Under the pieces are notes generated by a model. The model was given only the letters and a program-made list of their open reading frames with translations, searched no databases and was not told the origin of the DNA. Both the position numbers and the translations under genes were made by a program. 64,000 nt of DNA from Streptomyces sp. NRRL WC-3742 (GTDB lineage Bacteria > Actinomycetota > Actinomycetes > Streptomycetales > Streptomycetaceae): assembly GCF_000720635.1 (NCBI RefSeq), contig NZ_JOCF01000026.1, forward strand, positions 22,612-86,611, written 5' to 3'. The first letter of the stretch is position 1. Each line of letters opens with the position of its first letter. This document shows, one piece after another, positions 27,730-36,257 of this stretch.

Positions 27730-28431
27730 GTGCCCATCCCCGCCGACTGGCCCACCACCGAGACCCAGGCGCTCGCCGAACAGGAACGGCTGCGGCCGCT
27801 CGTCCGGGCCCACGACGACGGGGAACTCCCCGGCCGGCTCATCGCCGGCGTGGACGTCGCCTACGACGACGAGCACGACCTCGTCGCCGCCGCGGCCGTC
27901 CTCCTCGACCGGGACACCCTCGACGTGGTCGAGCAGGCCACCGCCGTCGGGCGGATCGCCTTCCCGTACGTCCCCGGACTGCTCGCCTTCCGCGAACTCC
28001 CCGCCGTCCTCGACGCGTTGGCCGCACTGAAGCAGACACCCGACACCGTCGTCTGCGACGGCTACGGCCTCGCCCACCCCCGCCGCCTCGGCCTCGCCAG
28101 CCACCTCGGCGTCCACACCGGACTGCGCACCCTCGGCGTCGCCAAGACCCCCTTCACCTTCGACCACACCGACCCCGGCCCCGAACGCGGCGCCTCGAGC
28201 CCCCTCACCGACCCCGCCACGGGAGAGGAGGTCGGCCGCGCCGTCCGCACCAGGCCCGGCGTCAAACCCGTCTACGTCTCCGTCGGCCACCGCATCGGCC
28301 TCGACACCGCCGTCCGCACCACCCTCGCACTGGCCACCCGCTACCGCATCCCCGAAACCACCCGCCACGCCGACTCGCTCTGCCGCCGTGCCCTCGCCGA
28401 CGCCCTGCGCACCCGGACGCCCTCGAACTGA
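27730..28431 (+). CDS. nfi: Endonuclease V
   Basis: This 233-residue protein matches endonuclease V, which cuts DNA (or RNA) one base beyond deaminated adenine (inosine). Family motifs are present in order: IAGVDVAYDD (metal-binding Asp), FPYVPGLLAFRE (the PYIP strand wedge), and CDGYGLAHPRRLGLASHLGV (the DGxGxAHPR metal site). The length is normal. GTG 27730 is the probable start. It is a single gene, about 75 bases from the WXG100-type genes. Confidence 0.94.
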   Translation: MPIPADWPTTETQALAEQERLRPLVRAHDDGELPGRLIAGVDVAYDDEHDLVAAAAVLLDRDTLDVVEQATAVGRIAFPYVPGLLAFRELPAVLDALAALKQTPDTVVCDGYGLAHPRRLGLASHLGVHTGLRTLGVAKTPFTFDHTDPGPERGASSPLTDPATGEEVGRAVRTRPGVKPVYVSVGHRIGLDTAVRTTLALATRYRIPETTRHADSLCRRALADALRTRTPSN

Positions 28432-28505
28432 CCATGTGCCAGGCCGGATTGGCCGACGGTGTGTTAGACATGACACGCGAACGGACGCACGGGGGAGGCA
28501 CCGAA

Positions 28506-28949
28506 GTGTCATCGGGAACCGGCTCGACCGGCGGAGCCGGCCAGGGATACCGCGTCGAGGTCGAACAACTCCGCGCCTTCGCGAGCCAGGTGCGAACCAT
28601 GCTCCGAACCTTCGACAAACACGCCAACGGCACCGCCACCCACGTACACACGGGCCTCGGCAAGGACGCCTTCGGCACCTTCGTGGAAGCCACCGACCTC
28701 CAGGGCCGCTACGACTCCATGCGCAACGCGCTGCGCGACATCCTCAACCAGCTCCAGAAAGCCGTCGACGAGGCCCAGCACAAGGCCGAACTCACCGCCA
28801 GCAGCTACGAGGAACACGAACACCGCACCGCGAAGAAACTCAAACTCGCCGGCGACGGCTGGTCCGCGGCGGCCCCGTCGAAGGCGAGTGAGAACGCGTA
28901 CCAGGACGGCCTCCACCTGCCCCAGTGGGGCAACAAGAACCCCGACTGA
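28506..28949 (+). CDS. WXG100-type secreted protein (type VII substrate-like)
   Basis: This 147-residue protein is mainly helical: an N-terminal Gly/Ser stretch, helices at about residues 20-45 (EVEQLRAFASQVRTMLRTFD) and 65-110 (YDSMRNALRDILNQLQKAVDEA), then KAELTASSYEEHEHRTAKK and a C-terminal tail. The helix-turn-helix shape and size are like the ESX/WXG100 and EspC-type proteins sent out by type VII systems, although a WxG turn is not obvious. GTG 28506 has GGGGGAGG 7 bases upstream. It is followed 39 bases later by a WXG/PPE-like gene and then a mycosin. Confidence 0.75.
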   Translation: MSSGTGSTGGAGQGYRVEVEQLRAFASQVRTMLRTFDKHANGTATHVHTGLGKDAFGTFVEATDLQGRYDSMRNALRDILNQLQKAVDEAQHKAELTASSYEEHEHRTAKKLKLAGDGWSAAAPSKASENAYQDGLHLPQWGNKNPD

Positions 28950-28988
28950 CCCACCGGACCCGAACCTCGAACGGAGGCGAACGCCGCC

Positions 28989-30311
28989 ATGGGCTACACC
29001 AACTTCAACCAGTTCAGCCACGCCGAACTGCGCAAGATGGCCAAGGCGCTCAACCCCGGCGCGGTCATGGCGGCAGGCGACCCGTGGCACAAGGCGGCCG
29101 AAACCCTCAAGGACATCCGCCAACGCCTCGCCAAGTACAGCAGCGAGGCCGTCGGCACCTGGGAAGGCCCCACGAGCGAGGCGTTCCACAAGCGGATGCT
29201 CGACCTGTCCAACAGCCTGAACCAGGCTGCCGCGTACGCCCAGGACGCCGGGAACACGCTGCACAACATGTCCGAGGCGATGGCGAAGGCCAAGCGGGAC
29301 ATGCCCGAGGAACCGGGCATCTGGGACAAGACGAAGGACACGGCGAGCGACTTCGTCGACTTCGTGACGGGCGATGGCGAGGACGAGCACGTAGGCATCA
29401 CCGCCCGCCGGAAGGCGGAAGCGGCCCAGGTGATGCAGACACTCGCGATGCACTACCGGATCGCGACCCCGGGACTGAAGACCCCGCCGCCCTTGGGGAC
29501 CGGGGGGCATCGTGATGACAAACCCAGTGACTACGGGTCGCAGGCGGACCCCAGCAGCGCAGCGGCGGCGGCCGCCGTGGTGTCGGGGACGGCAGCTGGA
29601 GTAGCACCGGTACGGATGACGACGGGTTCGAGGACGCAGCAGTCCACGTCTTCGATGCCGAAGTCGCCGACCATCCAGGCGAAGAGCGTGTCTGCTCCGA
29701 CTGACTCGGGCATCAAGGGCGGAACTGCGCAGGCTCCGCCCAAGGAGCCAGGGCCAGGAAGCCGAGACACTACTTCAGGGATCTCCGGAACTCCGGTGTC
29801 CCAACCGAGCGGGAGTGTTCCAAGCCCCGCAACCGCCGGGGCCCAGACTTCGGTGCTGAACACCACGCCGGCGGCCACCCCGACTGTCGGCCCGTTCGGC
29901 GGTGGAGGGCCGGATGCACGGCCCGCCGGCCCAGTGACCGGCGCGCCGATCGTCGGGCCGGGAGGGCTGCCGATGGAGGGAATCGGTCCGCGCGATGGTC
30001 GAGCGGTCGCCGGAGAAGTGGGGCGTGGTGCTGTCGCCAAGTCCGTGGCTGGTCCAGTGGTAAGGCCGGGGATCGGCGAGGGCGCCAAGCAGGCTTTCAC
30101 GGAAGGTGGTTCGGGCCTGGGAGCTCGCGGGCGACTGCGCGGCGACACGGGCATCGGCACTGCCGGGGCCATGCCTCATGGTGTTCCGATGGGCGATGGC
30201 CATGGCCGAAGGAGGGGCAGGGGGAAGGACGGCAAACGGCCGGACTACCTCGTCGAGGACGAGGAAACCTGGGCGTCGGACCGGCCGACCAATCCGAACG
30301 TGGTGAAATGA
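28989..30311 (+). CDS. Long WXG/PPE-like protein with disordered tail
   Basis: This 440-residue protein has a helical N-terminal domain of about 130 residues with the turn TWEGPTSEAFHKRMLDL (a WXG-type motif near residue 58), as in PPE/WXG proteins secreted by type VII systems. Residues 170-390 are Pro/Ser/Thr/Gly-rich and probably disordered. The end is basic (GHGRRRGRGKDGK) and then acidic (YLVEDEETW). ATG 28989 has GGAGG 12 bases upstream. Third-position G+C drops in the tail compared with neighbours. It may pair with the 147-residue protein encoded just upstream. Confidence 0.75.
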   Translation: MGYTNFNQFSHAELRKMAKALNPGAVMAAGDPWHKAAETLKDIRQRLAKYSSEAVGTWEGPTSEAFHKRMLDLSNSLNQAAAYAQDAGNTLHNMSEAMAKAKRDMPEEPGIWDKTKDTASDFVDFVTGDGEDEHVGITARRKAEAAQVMQTLAMHYRIATPGLKTPPPLGTGGHRDDKPSDYGSQADPSSAAAAAAVVSGTAAGVAPVRMTTGSRTQQSTSSMPKSPTIQAKSVSAPTDSGIKGGTAQAPPKEPGPGSRDTTSGISGTPVSQPSGSVPSPATAGAQTSVLNTTPAATPTVGPFGGGGPDARPAGPVTGAPIVGPGGLPMEGIGPRDGRAVAGEVGRGAVAKSVAGPVVRPGIGEGAKQAFTEGGSGLGARGRLRGDTGIGTAGAMPHGVPMGDGHGRRRGRGKDGKRPDYLVEDEETWASDRPTNPNVVK

Positions 30312-30353
30312 GGCGTCTGTTGACGGACAGTTGATCTGAGTGGGGTGAACTAG

Positions 30354-31658
30354 GTGACGCGCCGCCAGTTGGCTCGGGGGGCGGCGGTCCTTGCCGTCGG
30401 GGCACTGCTCTGGGGCCTGGTGGCACCGGCGGTGTCGGCCGACGAGATCCGTGACCAGCAGTGGGCTCTGAAGTCGTTCGAGGCTGAGACGAAGGTCTGG
30501 CCGGTGAGTCAGGGCGAGGGCGTGGTCGTCGCCGTGATCGACAGCGGGGTCAACCAGGATCATCAGGACCTGACCGGGCAGGTACTTCCGGGGGCCGACT
30601 TCACCGGCGCCAACACGGACGGCCGTTCGGACGGCGACGGTCACGGCACCGGGATGGCCAGCTTGATCGCTGGACACGGCCATGGCTCACAAGTCGGCGT
30701 GATGGGTTTGGCGCCGAAGGTGAAGATCCTTCCGGTGAAGATCAAGTTGGGTACCGACGACTACTCCTTCGCAGTCAACGAACTGCCTCGGGCGATTCGA
30801 TTCGCGGTGGATCACGGCGCCAAGGTCATCAGCATGTCCCTCGGTGGGAGGTTCCGGTTCGATCTGGAGTCCCGTAAGGCTGTCGCCTACGCGGTGTCGA
30901 AGGACGTGGTGCTGGTGGCCAGCACCGGAAACGACAGTTCTGAGCCTGTGGAATACCCGGCATCCTTCCCCGGAGTGGTGGCTGTCGGGGCGGTCGATTT
31001 CAAGGGGGCCCTGTGGGATCGGTCCACGTCGGGTCCCGAGACCACCCTCGTCGCGCCCGGCGCAGAGATAATCCGAGCCACGGCCAAGTCGTCGACGAGC
31101 TACGGGATGGCGAGCGGTACCTCCGACTCCACCGCCTACGTCTCCGCGACTGCTGCCCTGATTCGTTCCAAGTATCCGAACCTGTCCGCTGGACAGGTCA
31201 TCAACCGGATGATCACCACGGCTACCAAGCCGGCGGATGGGTCGAAGGTGCCGAGCGATCGGTACGGCTACGGGTCGGTCTCGCCGGCGAAGGCGCTGGA
31301 GGTGAATCCGGCAGTCGACAACGGCCCACGGGACAATCCGCTGTTGACGCGCAAGGAGTCCCAGGGCGACCCGCCGGCGGACGACCCCACGGACGAGCCG
31401 AGCATCGCCCCAGTGGTACCTGACCACACCGCCGACGACACCGGCGATCTGATCGCCGTGGCGATCGTCGCGGCCGGGGGCCTGGCGGTGGTCGGGGTCG
31501 TGGTGCTGGTGGTCGTGCTCGTGGTCCGTTCGCGGCGGCGGACGCGGCGGAAGCGGCGGGCGGCGGAGGAGGCGGCGCTGTCTCCGTATCCGCATCCCCA
31601 CTCCTACGCCCCGACTCCTTCTTCTCCCCCTCCGCCGCCCGCCCCGCCGCGTCAGTGA
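30354..31658 (+). CDS. Type VII-associated serine protease, mycosin-like
   Basis: This 434-residue protein has a signal peptide (to about residue 29), a subtilisin-type domain and one C-terminal membrane helix (about 375-398) followed by Arg/Lys-rich and Pro-rich tail residues, the layout of mycosins. The catalytic triad is intact: VIDSGVN (Asp63), DGHGTGMAS (His97), SGTSDSTAY (Ser257). Mycosins process or stabilise type VII secretion. GTG 30354 follows the previous gene by 42 bases. The rest of a type VII system (EccB-E) is not in the window. Confidence 0.93.
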   Translation: MTRRQLARGAAVLAVGALLWGLVAPAVSADEIRDQQWALKSFEAETKVWPVSQGEGVVVAVIDSGVNQDHQDLTGQVLPGADFTGANTDGRSDGDGHGTGMASLIAGHGHGSQVGVMGLAPKVKILPVKIKLGTDDYSFAVNELPRAIRFAVDHGAKVISMSLGGRFRFDLESRKAVAYAVSKDVVLVASTGNDSSEPVEYPASFPGVVAVGAVDFKGALWDRSTSGPETTLVAPGAEIIRATAKSSTSYGMASGTSDSTAYVSATAALIRSKYPNLSAGQVINRMITTATKPADGSKVPSDRYGYGSVSPAKALEVNPAVDNGPRDNPLLTRKESQGDPPADDPTDEPSIAPVVPDHTADDTGDLIAVAIVAAGGLAVVGVVVLVVVLVVRSRRRTRRKRRAAEEAALSPYPHPHSYAPTPSSPPPPPAPPRQ

Positions 31659-32215
31659 GTGGCGAGCCACTCCTCCCGTAGCGCCGCCATGTACAGGGTG
31701 TCCCAGTACCGCCCGTCCCAGTGGTGGGACTGGCGGGCGCGGCCTTCGAGGACGAAGCCGGCCTTCTCGTAGGCGCGGATGGCGCGTTCGTTGTACTCGT
31801 ACACGTCGAGGTGGACGCTGTGGAGGCGGATGGTCTCGAAGGCGTGGCGCAGGATGAGGACGGCGGTTTCGGTGCCGAGGCCGCGGCCGGTGTTGGCCGG
31901 GGTGAGGGCGATCCGGAAGCCGGCGGAGGAGTTGTCGGGGTCGAGGTCGTTGAGGGCGGTTTCGCCGAGGAACTGGCCGGTGGTGGGGTCTTCGACGGCG
32001 AGGTCGAGGCGGTCGGGCTGGTCGGCGCGGGTGGTGCACCACTGTTCGATCCGGTCGCGGGTGAAGGTGGTGCGGGTGCCGGTGAGCCGTTTGATGTCCT
32101 CGTCGGCGCACATCTGCCACATCGGGTCGGTGTGGCGGGCGCTGAGGGGGACGAGGCGGACGGTCGGCCCGTGGAGGGTGGGCTTCACGGTGAGGGCGCC
32201 GAGGTGGGTGGTCAT
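31652..32215 (-). CDS. GNAT acetyltransferase, RimJ/RimL-like
   Basis: This 187-residue enzyme transfers acetyl groups from acetyl-CoA. The family pattern is clear: GPTVRLVPLSARHTD, GQFLGETALNDLD, AGFRIALTPANTGRGLGTETAV (the Q/RxxGxG/A acetyl-CoA loop) and YEYNERAIRAYEKAGFVLEGRARQ. RimJ/RimL-type members acetylate N-termini of proteins or small molecules. It is convergent with the mycosin gene and its last 7 bases overlap that gene. Substrate unknown. Confidence 0.9.
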   Translation of the reverse strand: MTTHLGALTVKPTLHGPTVRLVPLSARHTDPMWQMCADEDIKRLTGTRTTFTRDRIEQWCTTRADQPDRLDLAVEDPTTGQFLGETALNDLDPDNSSAGFRIALTPANTGRGLGTETAVLILRHAFETIRLHSVHLDVYEYNERAIRAYEKAGFVLEGRARQSHHWDGRYWDTLYMAALREEWLATH

Positions 32216-32310
32216 GGCGCCAGGATCGGCGGCTGCCCGTCCGTTCGTCCACGTGTTTTGCGAGCCCGAGCCGCCGGGCCTCCGGGCCGCCTGGCCTCCC
32301 GGCCGCGGGC

Positions 32311-32988
32311 TCAGTCGGCGACGGCGATCTGCCGGCGGTGGTGGGCGGGGGTGGTGAGTTCGTCGACGACGGCGACGGCGAGGTCGGCCTGGGCGATGCG
32401 GGTGCCGAGGACCTGGGGGCCGCCGCTGCGGTAGCGGCCGGTGCCGGGGGCGGTGCGGTCGAGGTCCATGGGCGGGGTGACGACGACCCAGTCGAGGTCG
32501 GCGGGGGAGGTGTGGAGCAGGTCGAGGGCGGCGGCGTGGCCGAGCGAGAAGGCGCGGTACTCGGCGGGGAAGGCGGGGTCGTCGTGGACGGCGACGCCGG
32601 GTGCGGTCTCCAGGGTGGTGGCGACGCCGACGCTGACGAGCCGCTGCACGCGGGCCCGGCCGAGGCCCGTGACGAGGGCGGTGGTGGCGGCGCCGTAGAA
32701 CTCGGTGGACGGCGTGTCCGGGGTGTAGACGGAGCTGACGGCGGCCCGGTGTCCCTGCCCGGTGGCGGCGACGGCGGCCGCGTCGGTGACGTCGCAGGCC
32801 ACCAGCCGTACGCCGGGGCCGGCGAGTTCGGCGTGGCGGGCGGGGTCGCGGACGGCGGCGGTGACGGTGAGGCCGCGGCGGCGGGCCTCGGCGACGACGG
32901 CCCGGCCGACCTGGCCGCCCGCGCCGTAGACGATGACGTCGGTGATGCCCTGAGTGACGTCCTGAGCCACGTCCTGAGTGCTGCCCAT
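32311..32988 (-). CDS. NAD(P)-binding atypical short-chain dehydrogenase
   Basis: This 225-residue protein has an N-terminal Rossmann motif (VIVYGAGGQVGRAVV, GxGxxG type) and resembles the NAD(P)H-binding YwnB/NmrA-like group, with VRLVACDVTDAAAV and VQRLVSVGVATTLE. These are often quinone-related reductases or regulators. The first 15 residues include QDVAQDVTQ from an 18-base imperfect direct repeat. It diverges from an HxlR regulator gene at 33116, the usual pair for redox or quinone-responsive genes. Confidence 0.85.
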   Translation of the reverse strand: MGSTQDVAQDVTQGITDVIVYGAGGQVGRAVVAEARRRGLTVTAAVRDPARHAELAGPGVRLVACDVTDAAAVAATGQGHRAAVSSVYTPDTPSTEFYGAATTALVTGLGRARVQRLVSVGVATTLETAPGVAVHDDPAFPAEYRAFSLGHAAALDLLHTSPADLDWVVVTPPMDLDRTAPGTGRYRSGGPQVLGTRIAQADLAVAVVDELTTPAHHRRQIAVAD

Positions 32989-33115
32989 GGCGGTGTCCGT
33001 TCCGCTCGTGGGCGGGCGCTGTCGCCCGCCGTTGAGGGGACGGTAGGTCAGGGGGTGCCGGTTACTTCAACGGTACCGGCGCGCCCGCGCGGGGGCCGGG
33101 GGTACGGTCGGGGGC

Positions 33116-33514
33116 ATGACGCAGAGCGTGCTGGAGCCGCTGTCGGCGGACTTCTTCCCCGCCGACTGCCCGGTGCAGACCGTGCCGGTGCTGGGGAGCA
33201 GGAAGTGGGCCTGGAAGATCATCCGCTGCCTGGAGGGCGGCCCGCGCCGGTTCTCGGAGCTGCGGGTGCCGCTGGGGGCGATCACCGCGAAGGTGCTGGC
33301 GGAGTCGCTGCGGTCGATGGAGCAGGACGGCGTGGTGTCGCGGACGGAGTTCGCCGAGAACCCGCCCCGGGTCGAGTACGCGCTGACGTCGCTGGGCCGC
33401 ACGCTGCTCGGGCCGATGGACGCGGTGTGCGCGTGGAGCCGCGAGAACCTGCGGGGCCTGCTCGAGGCCCGGGCGGAGTACGAGCGCGAGCACGAGCACG
33501 AGCACGAGAACTGA
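33116..33514 (+). CDS. HxlR-family transcriptional regulator
   Basis: This 132-residue regulator has the HxlR winged helix-turn-helix (VLGSRKWAWKIIRCLEGGPRRF, ELRVPLGAITAKVLAESLRSM, VEYALTSLGRTLLGPM). HxlR members sense aldehydes, quinones or redox state, often through a Cys. Here a Cys is present in DCPVQTVPVLG near residue 19. ATG 33116 follows TACGGT (33103-33108) by 7 bases, suggesting a leaderless message. It diverges from the NAD(P)-binding protein gene and probably represses it. A Glu/His-rich tail (EHEHEHE) ends the protein. Confidence 0.9.
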   Translation: MTQSVLEPLSADFFPADCPVQTVPVLGSRKWAWKIIRCLEGGPRRFSELRVPLGAITAKVLAESLRSMEQDGVVSRTEFAENPPRVEYALTSLGRTLLGPMDAVCAWSRENLRGLLEARAEYEREHEHEHEN

Positions 33515-33595
33515 GTCGCGACCTGGCGGCATTTCGGCGACGGCTGGCGGTCCTGCCGCTGGTGGGCGGGGTGGCGCGGCGGCGATGCTGGGCCC

Positions 33596-34162
33596 ATGAG
33601 CACCGAACAGCACGCCGCGAGCGCGGCCGAGGAGATCGTCCCCGACACCAAGGACTGGACCTGGGTCCTGGAACGCCCGTGCCCCGACTGCGGGTTGAAC
33701 ACCCCGGCGGTGGTGCGGGAGGAGGTCGCCGGGATGATCCGGGCGAACGCCGAGGGCTGGCTGGCCGTCCTGGGCGGGGAGGAGGACGGGCTGCGCCTGC
33801 GTCCGGAGCCGGCGGTGTGGTCGCCGCTGGAGTACGCCTGCCACGTCCGGGACGTCTTCCGGCTGTTCCACGTCCGGCTGAACCTGATGCTCGACGAGGA
33901 CGGCCCGCTCTTCCCGAACTGGGACCAGGACGAGACGGCCGTGGCCGGGCGCTACGGCGAGCAGCGGCCGGATGTGGTGGCGGGGGAGCTGGCGGAGGCC
34001 GCGCAGACGCTGGCCGCAGCCTTCGAGGCCGTGGCGGGGGAGCAGTGGCTGCGCACCGGTGACCGCAGCGACGGGGCCCGCTTCACGGTGGAGTCCTTCT
34101 CCCGCTACCTGATCCACGACCCGGTCCACCACCTCTCCGACGTGACGGGCGAGCGGGTCTAG
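33596..34162 (+). CDS. DinB-like (DUF664) metal-dependent protein
   Basis: This 188-residue helical protein matches the DinB/YfiT superfamily. The three-His metal site pattern is visible: ACHVRDVFRLFH (one His) and HDPVHHLSDV (two His). An unusual Cys-x2-Cys pair, CPDCGLN, is near residue 30. Superfamily members include thiol-dependent transferases such as mycothiol enzymes. It lies 81 bases downstream of the HxlR gene and may be co-transcribed. Function is inferred only at superfamily level. Confidence 0.83.
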   Translation: MSTEQHAASAAEEIVPDTKDWTWVLERPCPDCGLNTPAVVREEVAGMIRANAEGWLAVLGGEEDGLRLRPEPAVWSPLEYACHVRDVFRLFHVRLNLMLDEDGPLFPNWDQDETAVAGRYGEQRPDVVAGELAEAAQTLAAAFEAVAGEQWLRTGDRSDGARFTVESFSRYLIHDPVHHLSDVTGERV

Positions 34163-34181
34163 GAGCCCTGATCAGTCGCTT

Positions 34182-34225
34182 CCCTCACCAGCCCGCGCCC
34201 TCACCAGCCCGCGCCCTCACCAGCC
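34182..34225. repeat. 16-bp tandem repeat at convergent gene ends
   Basis: CCCTCACCAGCCCGCG occurs twice exactly and a third time in part. It reaches into the stop codon of the minus-strand sigma-like gene, so each copy offers an extra minus-strand TGGTGA ending. Confidence 0.8.
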
Positions 34226-34765
34226 GGTGGCCTCGCGCAGCATGGTGCGCCGCAGGCGCCCGGCGACGCTCGCGGTGTCGGTGCCGATGACGTCGGCGAT
34301 CTCGGGCGCGGCCAGTCCGACCACGTAGTGCAGGATCGCCAGGTCGTCGTCGACGGGCCGGCGGTCCTGCTCGGTGGTGTCCACCCGGCGCAGGACGGTG
34401 GGGTCGGTCGGGTCGGCCGGGTTCGTGGACGCGCGGTGGGTGCTGTGTTCGGCGACGGTGCCGCGCAGGATCTGCCAGGCCCGCGCGGTCGGGTTGGAGC
34501 TGCCGAGCAGCTCGCGCCACTGGACGGCGATTTCGGCGAACGCCTGCTGGACGGCGGTGGCCGCGGCGGCGTGCTCGGCCAGCCACACCCGGGCATAGCT
34601 GAGGTACCGGGGGCGGTGGAGTTCGCAGAAGGCAGCGAACTCCAGCGGCACGTCCGGTGGCACCTGCGGCAGTACCTCCGGTGGCGCGCCCGGCGGTAGG
34701 CCCTCCGGTCCGTCCGATCCGGCCTCCTCGGCCGGACTGGTGGACCCCATGTGACGGTTGGTCAT
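34217..34765 (-). CDS. ECF-like sigma-70 family factor
   Basis: This 182-residue protein has sigma region 2 at about residues 45-105 (FCELHRPRYLSYARVWL, AVQQAFAEIAVQW) and region 4 at about 140-180 (LAILHYVVGLAAPEIADVIG, SVAGRLRRTM). It lacks the extra domains of larger sigma factors. The N-terminal 40 residues are Pro/Glu-rich. The region 2 promoter-binding residues are less basic than usual, so it could be a degenerate factor. ATG 34765 has GAGAAG 5-6 bases upstream. No anti-sigma gene is adjacent. Confidence 0.75.
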   Translation of the reverse strand: MTNRHMGSTSPAEEAGSDGPEGLPPGAPPEVLPQVPPDVPLEFAAFCELHRPRYLSYARVWLAEHAAAATAVQQAFAEIAVQWRELLGSSNPTARAWQILRGTVAEHSTHRASTNPADPTDPTVLRRVDTTEQDRRPVDDDLAILHYVVGLAAPEIADVIGTDTASVAGRLRRTMLREATGW

Positions 34766-35350
34766 CTCGTCTTCTCGGCAAGGGAGATGGGTATCTGACG
34801 GTCGATCATCTGTGCTCACTCTACGGTAGGCCCCCGGTGCACTGGGTGACCAATCCGATGGAATGCCCGGAACCCGTCGCCGGCCGTCCGGTTCCGGTGG
34901 CGGTCGGAGCCGTGGAGCGGTGGGTGTGGTGGGAGCCGGGGGAGGGCCGTGGCCCGGGGGGCGACGGGGAGCGTCCTGCGGTGGTGCGGGAGGACTTGTT
35001 GCGAGCACGTCGTGGCTGGTCAGAGGCTGGTCGGAGGGCGGAGCACGGCAACGGCCGCGGTGCGGTTGATGTGCCACCGTAGGCCCTGCGGCGGCCCGCG
35101 TCCACGCCCACGGCGCGAACCCGTACCCGCACTACCGCCTGCACAACCTCTCCTGCGCCCGTGTCGGTGGTGGTCCGCACACCCACGAGCGGTGGGGGAT
35201 GGGCGGTGCGCTCGTCGCGGTGACGGCGCACCGGATCGCCGGGCGGTGGATCGGGCGGTGGTCGGGACGGTCCCGCGCCTGTCGGTCGCCACGGTGCATG
35301 TCGACCACGTCCCGGTCGTCAAGTGCGGGACGTGGTACGGGATGTGACGG
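34766..35350. other. Large intergenic stretch, no gene seen
   Basis: These 585 bases lie between the divergently transcribed sigma-like gene and the next minus-strand gene. Several open frames cross it, but none has a ribosome-binding site, codon bias like its neighbours, or a recognised product. It may be a decayed gene. Confidence 0.5.
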
Positions 35351-36001
35351 TCAACGAGGCGTGTGGACCTCCCCGGGGGTGACCTGCGGCGGGAGGAGCG
35401 GCACGGCCCGGTCGTCGGCCGCGGTGCTCCGCTCGACCTGCGAGGGGAACGCCTCCACGGCCCGCTTCCGGGCGAGCTCGGCGGCGGCCGAGACGGCAAC
35501 CGAGGCAGCGGCCGAGCCGGCCGAGCCGGCCGAGGCGGTGGCGGCGGTCACCGCGGCCTCCTCCCGGTCGTACCGGTGCCCCGCGCCGGAGCCCTGATGC
35601 GATGCGCCCGGCTGGTGCGCGGCCCCTCCGGCGTGCGCACTGCCCGCGCGCGCCCCCGGCGCTTGCCGTCTGCGTCCGAGTGCGGCGCGGGCGGCGTGTT
35701 CCTCCGCCATCTGTCTAGCGGCCAGGTACGCCTGAACGGCCGCCATACCGTAGACCGGCTGGATGAGTTGGTGGCCCTTGAAGAAGGGTCTGGCCGGGGC
35801 GAATCCTGCGGCGACCACGAGGTCGCGGATCTCCGCTATCTCCGCCTCGCTGCGGGCGGTGAAGCGGACCTCCCAGCCCTTCTTGTACGTATGGCCCTTC
35901 TCCCCGCTGCGGCGGGCCGGGTCCGGGCGGCGGACGTATCCGGGCAGGCGGCCGAGGCGGAGCTGGGCCGCGCGGAGGCCGGCGGTCTCGTCACGTGACA
36001 T
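35351..36001 (-). CDS. Conserved hypothetical protein
   Basis: This 216-residue protein is not recognised as a named family. The N-terminal 110 residues look folded: RLGRLPGYVRRPDPARRSGE, TYKKGWEVRFTARSEAEIAEI, and KGHQLIQPVYGMAAVQAYLA. The rest is low-complexity Ala/Gly/His/Ser. ATG 36001 is the first start and TAGGCT lies about 10 bases upstream. Similar YKKGWEVRF proteins occur in Streptomyces near accessory genes. Nearby DNA at 36010-36190 is unusually A/T-rich. Confidence 0.65.
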   Translation of the reverse strand: MSRDETAGLRAAQLRLGRLPGYVRRPDPARRSGEKGHTYKKGWEVRFTARSEAEIAEIRDLVVAAGFAPARPFFKGHQLIQPVYGMAAVQAYLAARQMAEEHAARAALGRRRQAPGARAGSAHAGGAAHQPGASHQGSGAGHRYDREEAAVTAATASAGSAGSAAASVAVSAAAELARKRAVEAFPSQVERSTAADDRAVPLLPPQVTPGEVHTPR

Positions 36002-36257
36002 GACGTAAGCCTAGGCAATCTTCGGGGTGAGATTGACGCCCGGGGAGTCCCTCGGCGTATGCCCTTGATCACGCTGGGTCAGATCCCCAGGTGGGTGATC
36101 ATTTTCGATCAGATCCGACAAGCATACGAAAGACAAATCCTCCGAATGAGTGAGGGTATGAGGACTTTAGTGCAGGCTGGTCCCGGTTTCGCGACGGTTG
36201 AGTAACAGTGCGTCAGGCGGCCGGTCGCGGGCCCGGGCGGTTGGGGATGGTGTCGGC

